A stretch of 64,000 nt of DNA from Actinomycetes bacterium (lineage in GTDB: Bacteria; Actinomycetota; Thermoleophilia; Solirubrobacterales; 70-9), in the NCBI GenBank assembly GCA_016861045.1, contig BOKP01000003.1, positions 187,501-251,500 on the forward strand, given 5' to 3'. The notes under the pieces are model-generated. The model had not been told where the DNA came from, ran no database searches, and saw only the letters and a list, made by a program, of their open reading frames with translations. Made by a program: the position numbers and the translations under genes. Shown one piece after another: positions 38,499-46,216 of this stretch (within the stretch, counting starts at the first letter, position 1; each line of letters opens with the position of its first letter).

Positions 38499-39890
38499 TC
38501 AGGCGTCCCGGGAGAGGACGACCTTCGCCTTGCCCGAACCGGGGTGGCGCTCGATCGCGTCGACGGCGACCGCGGCGACCGGCGGCACGGCCGCACCGGA
38601 CGAGCGCAACGCATCGATCACCGCCCGCCTCGCCGTTTCGGCGACGTCGGCGGCCGCGGCAGCGGCCACGACCTCGATCGTGACCCCGCCCGGTTCGTGG
38701 ACCAGCCGGTACTGGCGCAGCCCGGAGACCGCCGCGAGCGGGCCGCGCAGGGTGAGCGGATGGATCGGGACGGTTCCTCCGGACCGGCCCGGAAGCGTGA
38801 GGATGTCGTCGCTGCGGCCGTCGACCGCCGCCAGCAGCACCGAGGGGCGGCCGCAGGGGCAGCGCGCCGGCGAGATCGTGACGAGGTCGTCGAGCTCGAA
38901 GCGGATCAGCGGCTGCGTGCGGTTGACCAGGTTGGTGACGAGAAGCTTCGCCCCCGGGGAACCCGCGGCGACAGCCCGCCCCGCCTCGTCGACGACCTCG
39001 ACGTGGACGAGGTCCTCGAGGACGTGCAGCCCCCGATGGCGATCGCAGTCGGTGGCGAGCATCCCGGTCTCGGTGGCCGCGTAGCCGTTGAAGGGCACAC
39101 GGCCCCATGCGGCCTCGATCCGCTCGCGCATCTCGGCGCCGCATACCTCGCTCGTCGTGGCGACCGTGGCGGGCTCGATCCGGAGCCGGCCGGCGATCTG
39201 CTCGTCGGCGAGCAGTGCCGCGATCGAGGCGTAGGCCGTCAGCGCCTCGGGCCGGAAGTCGTTCAGGGCGGCGACGACGGTCCCGAGCGGCGCCCGCGCG
39301 TCGAGCCGCAGCATCCTGTGGGCGCCGACGTCGACGCCGCGCCCCATCCGCGCGGTCATGTGGAGCGGGCTGTCGGCGACCACCGCCGCGAGGCGCCGCC
39401 GCGGCAGCCTCGGGGGGAGGCCCAGGTAGTCGCCGGTCCAGCGGAGGAGGCCGCCGAGGACGAGCGACCAGTCCGCCCGGCCATAGACGAAGATCCCGCG
39501 GCGGCCGCTCGTCCCGCCGCTGGCCATGACGCGATACTCGCCATCGAGCAGGACGTCCTCGCCTTCGCGGCGCTCGAGCTCGCCCAGGTGCGCCTCGAGC
39601 CGGGCCAGCGTCAACGCCGGATCGCAGACGATCCGGTCGAAGCTCTCGAGCAGGGTCGCCTTGTCGAGCGTCGGAACCGCGGCGATGTCGAGCGAGTCGT
39701 CGAGCGCGAGCCCGGCGAGCCGCTCGCGATAGAAGGGGGACTCGCGTGCGGCATGGCGGATGATCGAGAGCAGGCGGGCCCTCCGCATCCGGCGGTAGGA
39801 GCCGCGATCGAGCCGGTCGTTGGCCCCGAGCCGCCGGGCGCTGCGCAGCGCCGTTCCGACCTCGACGAGCCGTCGCGCTGAGGCGATCAC
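38499..39890 (-). CDS. phenylacetate-CoA ligase/CapK-like adenylating enzyme
   Basis: This 463-residue AMP-binding enzyme of the PaaK/CapK branch has the phosphate loop MASGGTSGRRGIF, FNGYAATETGMLA, and a CPCG pair in SPARCPCGRPSVLL that binds zinc in some relatives. The C-terminal lysine in HPGSGKAKVVL is present. The substrate is an unknown carboxylic acid. The GTG start at 39890 overlaps the ndh stop as GTGA, so it is in an operon with the NADH dehydrogenase gene. Confidence 0.82.
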   Translation of the reverse strand: MIASARRLVEVGTALRSARRLGANDRLDRGSYRRMRRARLLSIIRHAARESPFYRERLAGLALDDSLDIAAVPTLDKATLLESFDRIVCDPALTLARLEAHLGELERREGEDVLLDGEYRVMASGGTSGRRGIFVYGRADWSLVLGGLLRWTGDYLGLPPRLPRRRLAAVVADSPLHMTARMGRGVDVGAHRMLRLDARAPLGTVVAALNDFRPEALTAYASIAALLADEQIAGRLRIEPATVATTSEVCGAEMRERIEAAWGRVPFNGYAATETGMLATDCDRHRGLHVLEDLVHVEVVDEAGRAVAAGSPGAKLLVTNLVNRTQPLIRFELDDLVTISPARCPCGRPSVLLAAVDGRSDDILTLPGRSGGTVPIHPLTLRGPLAAVSGLRQYRLVHEPGGVTIEVVAAAAAADVAETARRAVIDALRSSGAAVPPVAAVAVDAIERHPGSGKAKVVLSRDA

Positions 39891-41203
39891 CCCAGGGGGC
39901 GGTGCGAGCCGCCGCGCTCGTAGAGCTCGTCGCCGAGCGGTCGCGGGTGGCCGATCGAGCCGACCTCGGCGGTGTCGCGCCGGAACGGCAGCCCCACGGT
40001 CCAGTCGACGACGGCCCTGAGCCTCCGCGCCGGGCCGGGGATCTGGCTGACGTGATAGGTGCGAGCCGCCCACCAGGCGGGGAAGCCCGACAGGGTGACG
40101 CCGCCGGGGACGCTGGCGACCGCCTTCCAGCGCCCGAGGTTGACGAACGACCCGCGGCTGCGGTAGGCGAAGGCCCGGGGCCGGCCGACCCCGAGGTTGG
40201 CGGCCATGTTGCGGGCGGCCACGCGGGCCTGGCGGATCGCGTGCTGGGCGGTCGGCGGGCAGAGCCCGCCGTCGGGGCTCGGCACGGCGGCGCCGTCGCC
40301 GGCGGCGAAGACCCCGTCGAGCCCGGTGACGGCGAGGTGGTCGTCGACGGTGACCCGCCCGCGCTCGTCGAGCGGCAGCCGCATCGAGCGCAGGCTCGGG
40401 TGGGCGATGACGCCGGCCGTCCAGACGACCGTGCGAGCCGGGATCGCCTCCCCGGTCGAGAGCTCGACCCGGTCGATCTCGACCCGGTCGAGCGTCGTGT
40501 CGAGGCGGATGTCCATGCCGCGCCCCCGGAGCTCGCCGCAGGCGTACTCGGCGAGCCCGGCGTCGATCTCGGGCAGGACGCGCGACGTCGCCTCGACGAG
40601 CGTCCAGCGCATCCCGTGCAGGCGGGCGCGGGGGTAGCGCTGGATCGCATCGGCGGCGAAGTCCTGCAGCTCGGCGAGAGCCTCGAGCCCGGCGTAGCCG
40701 CCGCCGACGAAGACGTAGCTGAGCAGCGCGTCGCGGCGGGCCGGGTCCTCGGTCGCGTTCGCCTCCTCCAGCGTCTCGACGATGTGGTTGCGGAGCCAGA
40801 TCGCGTCGGCGAGGCTCTTGAAGCCGATCGCATGCCGGTCGAGCCCGGGAACGGGCAGCGAGCGGCTGACCGAGCCGAACGCGACCAGGAGCTGGTCGTA
40901 GCGGAGCTCCTCGACCTCGCCGTCGTGGGTCGTGAGCGTGACCGTGCGGGCGGCGGGATCGTGGCCGCTGACCGCTCCCATTCGCAGGTAGGTCCGCCTG
41001 AGCAGGTCGCGCAGCGGCGTGACCACGTGGCGGGGCTCCAGGGTCCCGGCTGCGGCCTCGGGCAACAGCGGCGTGTAGAGCAGGAAGTTGACGTCGTTGA
41101 CGAGGATCAGGCGGGCCGATTGCCGGGGCAGGATCCGCTCGAGCTCCCGCGCCGCGTTCGCCCCCGCGAAGCCCCCGCCTGCGATGACGACGTCGTGTGC
41201 CAC
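39887..41203 (-). CDS. ndh: type II NADH dehydrogenase
   Basis: This 438-residue single-subunit flavoprotein transfers electrons from NADH to menaquinone without pumping protons. Two Rossmann motifs are seen, AGGGFAGANAA (~8-18) for FAD and VGGGYAGLEA for NADH, plus GVFAAGDGAA. The C-terminal region is moderately hydrophobic and should associate with the membrane. The GTG start at 41203 follows TAGCGT by 7 nt, and a perfect palindrome overlaps the -35. It fits with the menaquinone cluster 8 kb away. Confidence 0.9.
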   Translation of the reverse strand: MAHDVVIAGGGFAGANAARELERILPRQSARLILVNDVNFLLYTPLLPEAAAGTLEPRHVVTPLRDLLRRTYLRMGAVSGHDPAARTVTLTTHDGEVEELRYDQLLVAFGSVSRSLPVPGLDRHAIGFKSLADAIWLRNHIVETLEEANATEDPARRDALLSYVFVGGGYAGLEALAELQDFAADAIQRYPRARLHGMRWTLVEATSRVLPEIDAGLAEYACGELRGRGMDIRLDTTLDRVEIDRVELSTGEAIPARTVVWTAGVIAHPSLRSMRLPLDERGRVTVDDHLAVTGLDGVFAAGDGAAVPSPDGGLCPPTAQHAIRQARVAARNMAANLGVGRPRAFAYRSRGSFVNLGRWKAVASVPGGVTLSGFPAWWAARTYHVSQIPGPARRLRAVVDWTVGLPFRRDTAEVGSIGHPRPLGDELYERGGSHRPLG

Positions 41204-41210
41204 GCCGGCA

Positions 41211-41241
41211 ACGCTACCAGCTTGTAACGATGCGTTACAAG
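41211..41241 (-). promoter_or_regulatory. ndh promoter with perfect palindromic operator
   Basis: On the minus strand a -35 TTGTAA, 18-bp spacer and -10 TAGCGT (41211-41216) precede the GTG by 7 nt. The arms CTTGTAACG and CGTTACAAG (41221-41241, 3-bp centre) form a perfect palindrome covering the -35 and most of the spacer. That is a classical repressor position. It resembles, but does not match, the Rex operator TTGTGAA-N4-TTCACAA. Confidence 0.6.
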
Positions 41242-41251
41242 AATGGAAGGG

Positions 41252-41274
41252 AGCCGCCCCGCCGCGGGGCGGCT
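41252..41274 (-). terminator. gatB terminator
   Basis: Perfect 10-bp arms AGCCGCCCCG and CGGGGCGGCT flank a CCG loop. The hairpin overlaps the last base pairs of the gatB stop codon. Confidence 0.6.
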
Positions 41275-42706
41275 ACAGGTCGAGCTGCTCGCGGATCAGC
41301 CTCGTCACCTCGCCCCCGTCGGCCTTGCCGCGGGTCTCCCGCATCACGGCGCCGACGAGGGCTCCGATCGCCTTCCCCTCCCCCGCCCTGACCTTGGCGG
41401 CGGCGTCGGCATCCTCCTCGATCGCCCGCTTCACGATCGCCGCGAGCTCGTCGGGGTCGCCGGCCCCGAGGTCGAGGCGATCGACGATCGCGGCCGGCTC
41501 GCCGCCGTCACGGACGAGCACCTCGAGGACCTCGCGGGCGCCGCCCCGGTTGACCTCGCCGGCGGCGAGCAGGCCGACGAGCGCAGCGACGGCCGCCGGC
41601 GTCGCCGCGGTCGCGGCCGGCTCGAGCCCGCGCTCACGGGCGAGCGCGACGAGATCGCCGGTGATCCAGTTGGCCAGGGCCGCGGGCGCGGAGGCGGAGC
41701 CAGCCGTCACCGCCTCCTCGAAGAAGGCGGCCAGGGAGGCATCGAACGCGAGCCGCCGGGCGACCTCGGGCTTCAGCCCGAGGTCGGCCTCGTAGCGATC
41801 ACGACGCTGCTCGGGCAGCTCGGGCAGCGAGGCGCGGGCCGCGTCGACGGCGGCGGCCGACGGCGCCACCGGCGCGAGGTCGGGCTCGGGGAAGTAGCGG
41901 TAGTCGTGGGCGTACTCCTTCGATCGCAAGGGCGTCAGGGTGCCGCCGGCGGGGTCGAAGTGCAGGGTCTCCTGCTCGACCGCCCCGCCCGACTCGACGA
42001 TCTCGCGCTGGCGCGCGATCTCGGCCTCGACCCCGCGCTCGAGGTAGCGGAAGCTGTTCATGTTCTTGAGCTCGGTCTTTACGCCGAGCTCGGGGCTGGC
42101 GGCCGGCCTGATCGATACGTTCGCGTCGCACCGCAGGCTGCCCTCCTCCATGTTGACGTCGGAGACGCCGAGCTGGCGCAGCGTCGTCCGCAACAGCGCG
42201 AGCCACTCGCGAGCGGCGGCGGGATCGTCGATGTCGGGCTCGGTGACGATCTCGACCAGCGGCGTGCCGCCGCGGTTGAAGTCGACGAGCGAGGCGCCGG
42301 AGCCGTGGATCCTCCCGGTCTCGCCGACGTGGCTCAGCTTCGCCGCGTCCTCCTCGAGGTGGACGCGATGGATGCGGACGCCACCGAGCCTGCCGGCCGT
42401 CGCGAGCGGCACGTCGAACTGGCTGATCTGGTAGCCCTTCGGCAGGTCGGGGTAGAAGTAGTTCTTGCGGTGGAAGCCGGACCGCGGCGCAACCTCGCAG
42501 CCGAGCGCAACCGCGATCCTGATCGCGGACTCGATCGCCTGCTCGTTCGGCACCGGCAGGGTCCCGGGATGGCCGAGGCACACCGGGCAGGTGTGGACGT
42601 TGGGCTCGGCCCCGAACTCGAGCTCGCAGCCGCAGAACATCTTCGTCCGCGTCAGCAGCTGGACGTGGATCTCGAGGCCGATGGTCGGGACCAGCTCGGC
42701 ACTCAT
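41273..42706 (-). CDS. gatB: Asp/Glu-tRNA(Asn/Gln) amidotransferase subunit B
   Basis: This 477-residue kinase/transamidase subunit activates misacylated tRNA and receives ammonia from GatA. It has the GLEIHVQLLTRTKMFCGC cradle motif, CPVCLGHPGTLPVPN (zinc-site cysteines), YFYPDLPKGYQISQ, and the C-terminal YqeY-like tail. The ATG at 42706 overlaps the gatA stop (ATGA). Confidence 0.97.
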   Translation of the reverse strand: MSAELVPTIGLEIHVQLLTRTKMFCGCELEFGAEPNVHTCPVCLGHPGTLPVPNEQAIESAIRIAVALGCEVAPRSGFHRKNYFYPDLPKGYQISQFDVPLATAGRLGGVRIHRVHLEEDAAKLSHVGETGRIHGSGASLVDFNRGGTPLVEIVTEPDIDDPAAAREWLALLRTTLRQLGVSDVNMEEGSLRCDANVSIRPAASPELGVKTELKNMNSFRYLERGVEAEIARQREIVESGGAVEQETLHFDPAGGTLTPLRSKEYAHDYRYFPEPDLAPVAPSAAAVDAARASLPELPEQRRDRYEADLGLKPEVARRLAFDASLAAFFEEAVTAGSASAPAALANWITGDLVALARERGLEPAATAATPAAVAALVGLLAAGEVNRGGAREVLEVLVRDGGEPAAIVDRLDLGAGDPDELAAIVKRAIEEDADAAAKVRAGEGKAIGALVGAVMRETRGKADGGEVTRLIREQLDL

Positions 42707-44154
42707 CGTCGCCCCTCCGCGAGCTTCGGGCGGTGGTCGAACCCGACCGCGCCCTCGATCGCGTGCGCCGCGTCGAGGATCAGCGACTCGCTGAACGCCG
42801 GGCCGGTGATCTGCAGGCCGACCGGCAGCTCCGGTCCGCCCCCGTCCGGGGGCGCAAGCCCGGCGGGGATCGAGATCGCGGGCAGCCCGGCCAGCGACAT
42901 CGGCACCGTGCAGTAGTCGGACATGTACATCGCCAGCGGATCGGCCGCGCGGGCGCCGAGCTCGAAGGCGACGGTCGGCGACGTCGGCGTGACCAGGAGG
43001 TCGAAGTCGCCGAACGCGGCGGCGAAGTCGCCGGCGATCAGCGTCCGCACGCGCTGGGCGCTGCCGTAGTAGGCCTCGTAGAAGCCGGACGAGAGCGCGT
43101 AGGTGCCGAGCATGATCCGCCGCTTGACCTCGGGCCCGAAGCCCGCCGAACGGGTCAGCTCGTACATCTCGTCGAGCGACTCGGCCTCGACGCGCATCCC
43201 GAAGCGGACCCCGTCGTAGCGGGCGAGGTTCGCCGACGCCTCCGCCGGGGCGAGCACGTAGTAGGCGGAGATCCCGTGGCGGGCGTTCGGGAGACTGGTC
43301 TCGGCGACATCGGCCCCGAGCCGCTCGCAGAGCGCCACCGCCCGCTCGAAGACGTCGCGGACGCCGGCCTCGATCCCCTCGGCCTCGAGGCCGAGCTCGC
43401 TCGGCACCCCGACCCGCAGCCCCTCCAGGTCCTCGCGGCCGGGGATCGCGATCGGCTCCGGGAAGCCGATCGAGGTCGTGTCGCGCTCGTCGCCGCCGCC
43501 GAGGGCGCCGAGCAACAGCGCCGCGTCGCGGACGTCGCGGGTGAGCGGCCCGCACTGATCGAGCGAGGAGGCGAACGCGATCATCCCCGAACGGGAGATC
43601 GAGCCGTAGGTCGGCTTCATCCCGACGACCCCGCAGAGCGCCGCGGGCTGGCGGATCGAGCCGCCGGTGTCGGTCCCGATCGAGCAGGGCGCGAGGCCGC
43701 CGGCGACGGCGGCGGCCGAGCCTCCCGAGGAGCCGCCGGGGACCCGGCCGCGGTCCCATGGGTTGCGGACGTCGCCGAAGGCCGAGTTCTCGTTCGAGGA
43801 GCCCATCGCGAACTCGTCCATGTTGGTCTTGCCGAGCAGGCGGGCGCCGGCGGCGAGGAGCCGCTCGACGGCGGTCGCCGTGTACGGCGGCGCGTAGCCC
43901 TCGAGGATCCGCGATCCGGCGGTCGTCGGCACATCCTCGATGCAGAAGATGTCCTTGATCGCAACCGGGGTCCCCGCGAGCGGCCCATGCTCGCCCCCGG
44001 TCGGCACGGCGCCCGCGCCCTTCGCCCGCCACAGGTAGGCGCCGAGCTCGTCGGGCGCTTCCGCGTAGGCGTCGAACCACTCATCGGCGGACAGGCTCCC
44101 GTCGCCGATCTCGCCGAGGGCCTCGGCGACCGTCAGCTGCCGCGGGTCGCTCAC
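42703..44154 (-). CDS. gatA: Asp/Glu-tRNA(Asn/Gln) amidotransferase subunit A
   Basis: This 483-residue amidase releases ammonia from glutamine. The Ser-cisSer-Lys triad is visible as Lys67, Ser142 and Ser166, with spacing identical to characterised GatA. The GGSSGGSAAAVAGG signature is present. The GTG start at 44154 overlaps the gatC stop (GTGA). Confidence 0.97.
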   Translation of the reverse strand: MSDPRQLTVAEALGEIGDGSLSADEWFDAYAEAPDELGAYLWRAKGAGAVPTGGEHGPLAGTPVAIKDIFCIEDVPTTAGSRILEGYAPPYTATAVERLLAAGARLLGKTNMDEFAMGSSNENSAFGDVRNPWDRGRVPGGSSGGSAAAVAGGLAPCSIGTDTGGSIRQPAALCGVVGMKPTYGSISRSGMIAFASSLDQCGPLTRDVRDAALLLGALGGGDERDTTSIGFPEPIAIPGREDLEGLRVGVPSELGLEAEGIEAGVRDVFERAVALCERLGADVAETSLPNARHGISAYYVLAPAEASANLARYDGVRFGMRVEAESLDEMYELTRSAGFGPEVKRRIMLGTYALSSGFYEAYYGSAQRVRTLIAGDFAAAFGDFDLLVTPTSPTVAFELGARAADPLAMYMSDYCTVPMSLAGLPAISIPAGLAPPDGGGPELPVGLQITGPAFSESLILDAAHAIEGAVGFDHRPKLAEGRR

Positions 44155-44435
44155 GCCTGTGGAGACGGGACCCGGAACGAGCCGGAGGCGGAGTCGGGAG
44201 CGCCGGCGAGCGCCCGCTCGCGGTCGAGGCTGGGGGCGGGAACGTCGGCGCGCAGCACGTTCTCGAGCGCCACCACGTGGGTCGTCGGCTCGACGCCCTC
44301 GAGGTCGAGCTCGCCGATCGCCTCGACGTGCTCGAGGATTCCCGAGAGCTCGGCCGCCATCCGCTCGACCTCCTGGTCGTCGAGCCGTAGCCGGGCCAGG
44401 CGGGCGATGTGGAGGACCTGCTCGCGGTCGATCAT
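44151..44435 (-). CDS. gatC: Asp/Glu-tRNA(Asn/Gln) amidotransferase subunit C
   Basis: This 94-residue subunit wraps around GatA and stabilises the complex. It has the pattern VLHIARLARLRLDDQEVERMAAELSGIL and ends FRVPSPQA, typical for GatC. The ATG at 44435 follows a TACAAT hexamer by 9 nt. gatC-gatA-gatB form one operon linked by 4-bp overlaps. Confidence 0.94.
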   Translation of the reverse strand: MIDREQVLHIARLARLRLDDQEVERMAAELSGILEHVEAIGELDLEGVEPTTHVVALENVLRADVPAPSLDRERALAGAPDSASGSFRVPSPQA

Positions 44436-44444
44436 CGGGGCGCC

Positions 44445-44450
44445 ATTGTA
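44445..44450 (-). promoter_or_regulatory. gatCAB -10 element (leaderless type)
   Basis: TACAAT on the minus strand, 9 nt before the gatC ATG. It is close to the sigma-70-type consensus. Confidence 0.5.
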
Positions 44451-44526
44451 GGCGCGGCGGCGATTGCGGTCGGGGGCCGCCGGCGTGCGTGGCCTTCGCG
44501 CTCGGGCGCGCGGCGACGTGGCCGGC

Positions 44527-45138
44527 TCAGCTCGCCGGCGGCGGCGGTGGCGGCGGCGGCACGGACCCGCCGGCCTCGGGCGGCTGCGAGGGAGGGGCGG
44601 CTCCGCCGGCGTCGGATGGCGGCGGCGGCGCGCCGCCGCCGCCGCGGAAGCGGTCGGCCTGGTCGGCGAGCGAGACACCCTCCTCCTCCATCGCCCGCCA
44701 GCCTCCGAATGCGATCGCCGCGGTGAGGATCAGTCCGAGCCAGACGCCGATGCCGCGGTCGATGCCGATCCCGGCCGCGTCGGGGATGTCGCCCGACCCG
44801 GGCGGGCTGATGACCCGGAAGAGGACCAGCAGGAAGCTGAGAACGCCGAGGCCGGCGGTGATCGCGCTGACGGCGACCGGCGTGTTGACGCTCGTCGCGT
44901 TGGCGGCGATCAGCGCGCCGCCGACGGCGACGAGGATCGTCACGAACAGGATGATGTCGACGAGGTCGAATGCCTGCCACGCGTTCACCCCGGTGTCGAC
45001 GCCCGCGGCGTCGAGGAAGATCTCGCCCTCCCCGCCCGCGTCGAGGCTGAACCAGGTGAACACGAACATGACGATGAGGAGGAGCAACGCCGCGACCGCG
45101 GCGATCATCTCGCCCTGGTTGATCCTGTTCGTGTCCAT
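44527..45138 (-). CDS. four-helix membrane protein with proline-rich tail
   Basis: This 203-residue protein has hydrophobic segments at ~11-31, ~58-80, ~86-108 and ~127-147, a short polar loop, then a Gly/Pro-rich C-terminus ending in a run of eight prolines. I recognise no family. GAGGGAG precedes the ATG by 7 nt, and TAGGGT on the minus strand (about 45190-45195) is the likely -10, so this gene has an ordinary leader. Confidence 0.75.
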   Translation of the reverse strand: MDTNRINQGEMIAAVAALLLLIVMFVFTWFSLDAGGEGEIFLDAAGVDTGVNAWQAFDLVDIILFVTILVAVGGALIAANATSVNTPVAVSAITAGLGVLSFLLVLFRVISPPGSGDIPDAAGIGIDRGIGVWLGLILTAAIAFGGWRAMEEEGVSLADQADRFRGGGGAPPPPSDAGGAAPPSQPPEAGGSVPPPPPPPPAS

Positions 45139-45219
45139 TGACGCTCCCTCGGTTCGACGGCCGTGAGCGGCCGGATTGCGCTTGGGCGCACCCTACACCG
45201 GCCGCAAGCGGAATCCTGC

Positions 45220-46104
45220 TCAGCGGGCGGCGCGAACGGTGTTCGCGAGCAGCATCGCGATCGTCATCGGCCCGACGCCTCCCGGCACCGGCGTGATCCG
45301 CCCCGCCACGGCGGAGGCGGCGTCGAAGTCGACGTCGCCGACGAGGCCCTCGTCGGTCCGGTTCATGCCGACGTCGATCACGGTCGCGCCCGGCTTGATC
45401 GACTCCGCTCCGACCATCCCGGGCCGGCCGACGGCGGCGATCAGCAGATCGGCGCGGCGGCATGCGGCCGCCAGGTCGCGGGTCCGGGAATGGCAGACCG
45501 TGACGGTCGCGCTCGCGTTCAAGAGCAGGCTCGCCATCGGACGCCCGACGAGGATCGAGCGGCCGACGACGACCGCCTCGGCGCCGGCGAGCTCGACGCC
45601 GGAGCGGTGGAGGATCTCCATCACGCCGGCCGGCGTGCAGGCGACGAGGCCGACGGCCGGCCGGTCCGATTCGAGCTCGAGCGCCTCGCGGACGCCGATC
45701 CGGCCCTGCGCGAGGTGACCGGCGTTGGCGGGCGTGAGCCCGTCGACGTCCTTGCCGGCCGAGATCTCGGCGAGGACGCGATCCTGGTCGATCCGTGCGG
45801 GCAACGGCATCTGGACGAGGATGCCGTCGACACCCGGGTCGCGATCGAGGGCCGCGACGAGATCGATCAGCTCCTCCTCGGCCACGTCGCCGGGAAGCTC
45901 GTGGTGGATCGACCGGATCCCCGCCTCGGCGCACGCCTTGCGCTTGCTGCCGACGTAGACGTGCGAGGCCGGATCGTCGCCGACGAGGACGGTCGCCAGG
46001 CCCGGCGGCCGGCGGCCGGCGCGGACGCGCGCGGCGACGACCTCCTCGACCCGGCTCCTGAGGTCGGCGGCGATCGCCTTGCCGTCGAGGACCTCGGCCG
46101 CCAC
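45220..46104 (-). CDS. folD: methylenetetrahydrofolate dehydrogenase/cyclohydrolase
   Basis: This 294-residue bifunctional enzyme interconverts 5,10-methylene- and 10-formyl-tetrahydrofolate with NADP. Features are the catalytic lysine in VYVGSKRKACAEAGI, QMPLPARIDQ, VVGRSILVGRPMA and the C-terminal PVPGGVGPMTIAMLL. The GTG start at 46104 matches the family N-terminus (AEVLDGKAIA). It follows uvrD on the same strand after a 112-bp gap holding a long inverted repeat. Confidence 0.96.
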   Translation of the reverse strand: MAAEVLDGKAIAADLRSRVEEVVAARVRAGRRPPGLATVLVGDDPASHVYVGSKRKACAEAGIRSIHHELPGDVAEEELIDLVAALDRDPGVDGILVQMPLPARIDQDRVLAEISAGKDVDGLTPANAGHLAQGRIGVREALELESDRPAVGLVACTPAGVMEILHRSGVELAGAEAVVVGRSILVGRPMASLLLNASATVTVCHSRTRDLAAACRRADLLIAAVGRPGMVGAESIKPGATVIDVGMNRTDEGLVGDVDFDAASAVAGRITPVPGGVGPMTIAMLLANTVRAAR

Positions 46105-46108
46105 TATC

Positions 46109-46212
46109 CGTGGCGCTCCGGACCGGGCAGGGCAGGGACGCGGGAGGTGGGGTGCGCCCGGGGCGAGCGAGCCGACGAAGACGCAGAGATGCGACCGGTC
46201 CGGAGCGCCACG
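46109..46212. repeat. 18-bp perfect inverted repeat between uvrD and folD
   Basis: CGTGGCGCTCCGGACCGG (46109-46126) is exactly repeated in inverse orientation at 46195-46212, separated by 68 bp. It fills the uvrD-folD gap from 4 bp after the uvrD stop to 4 bp before the folD start. A long-loop hairpin in the transcript is possible. A 35-codon open frame crosses the loop but has no independent support. Confidence 0.7.
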
Positions 46213-46216
46213 AGCG

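Noticed and set aside
46117-46210. 35-codon ORF inside the uvrD-folD inverted repeat
   Set aside because: It is framed by the repeat arms and has no initiation signal; the repeat explains the sequence better.
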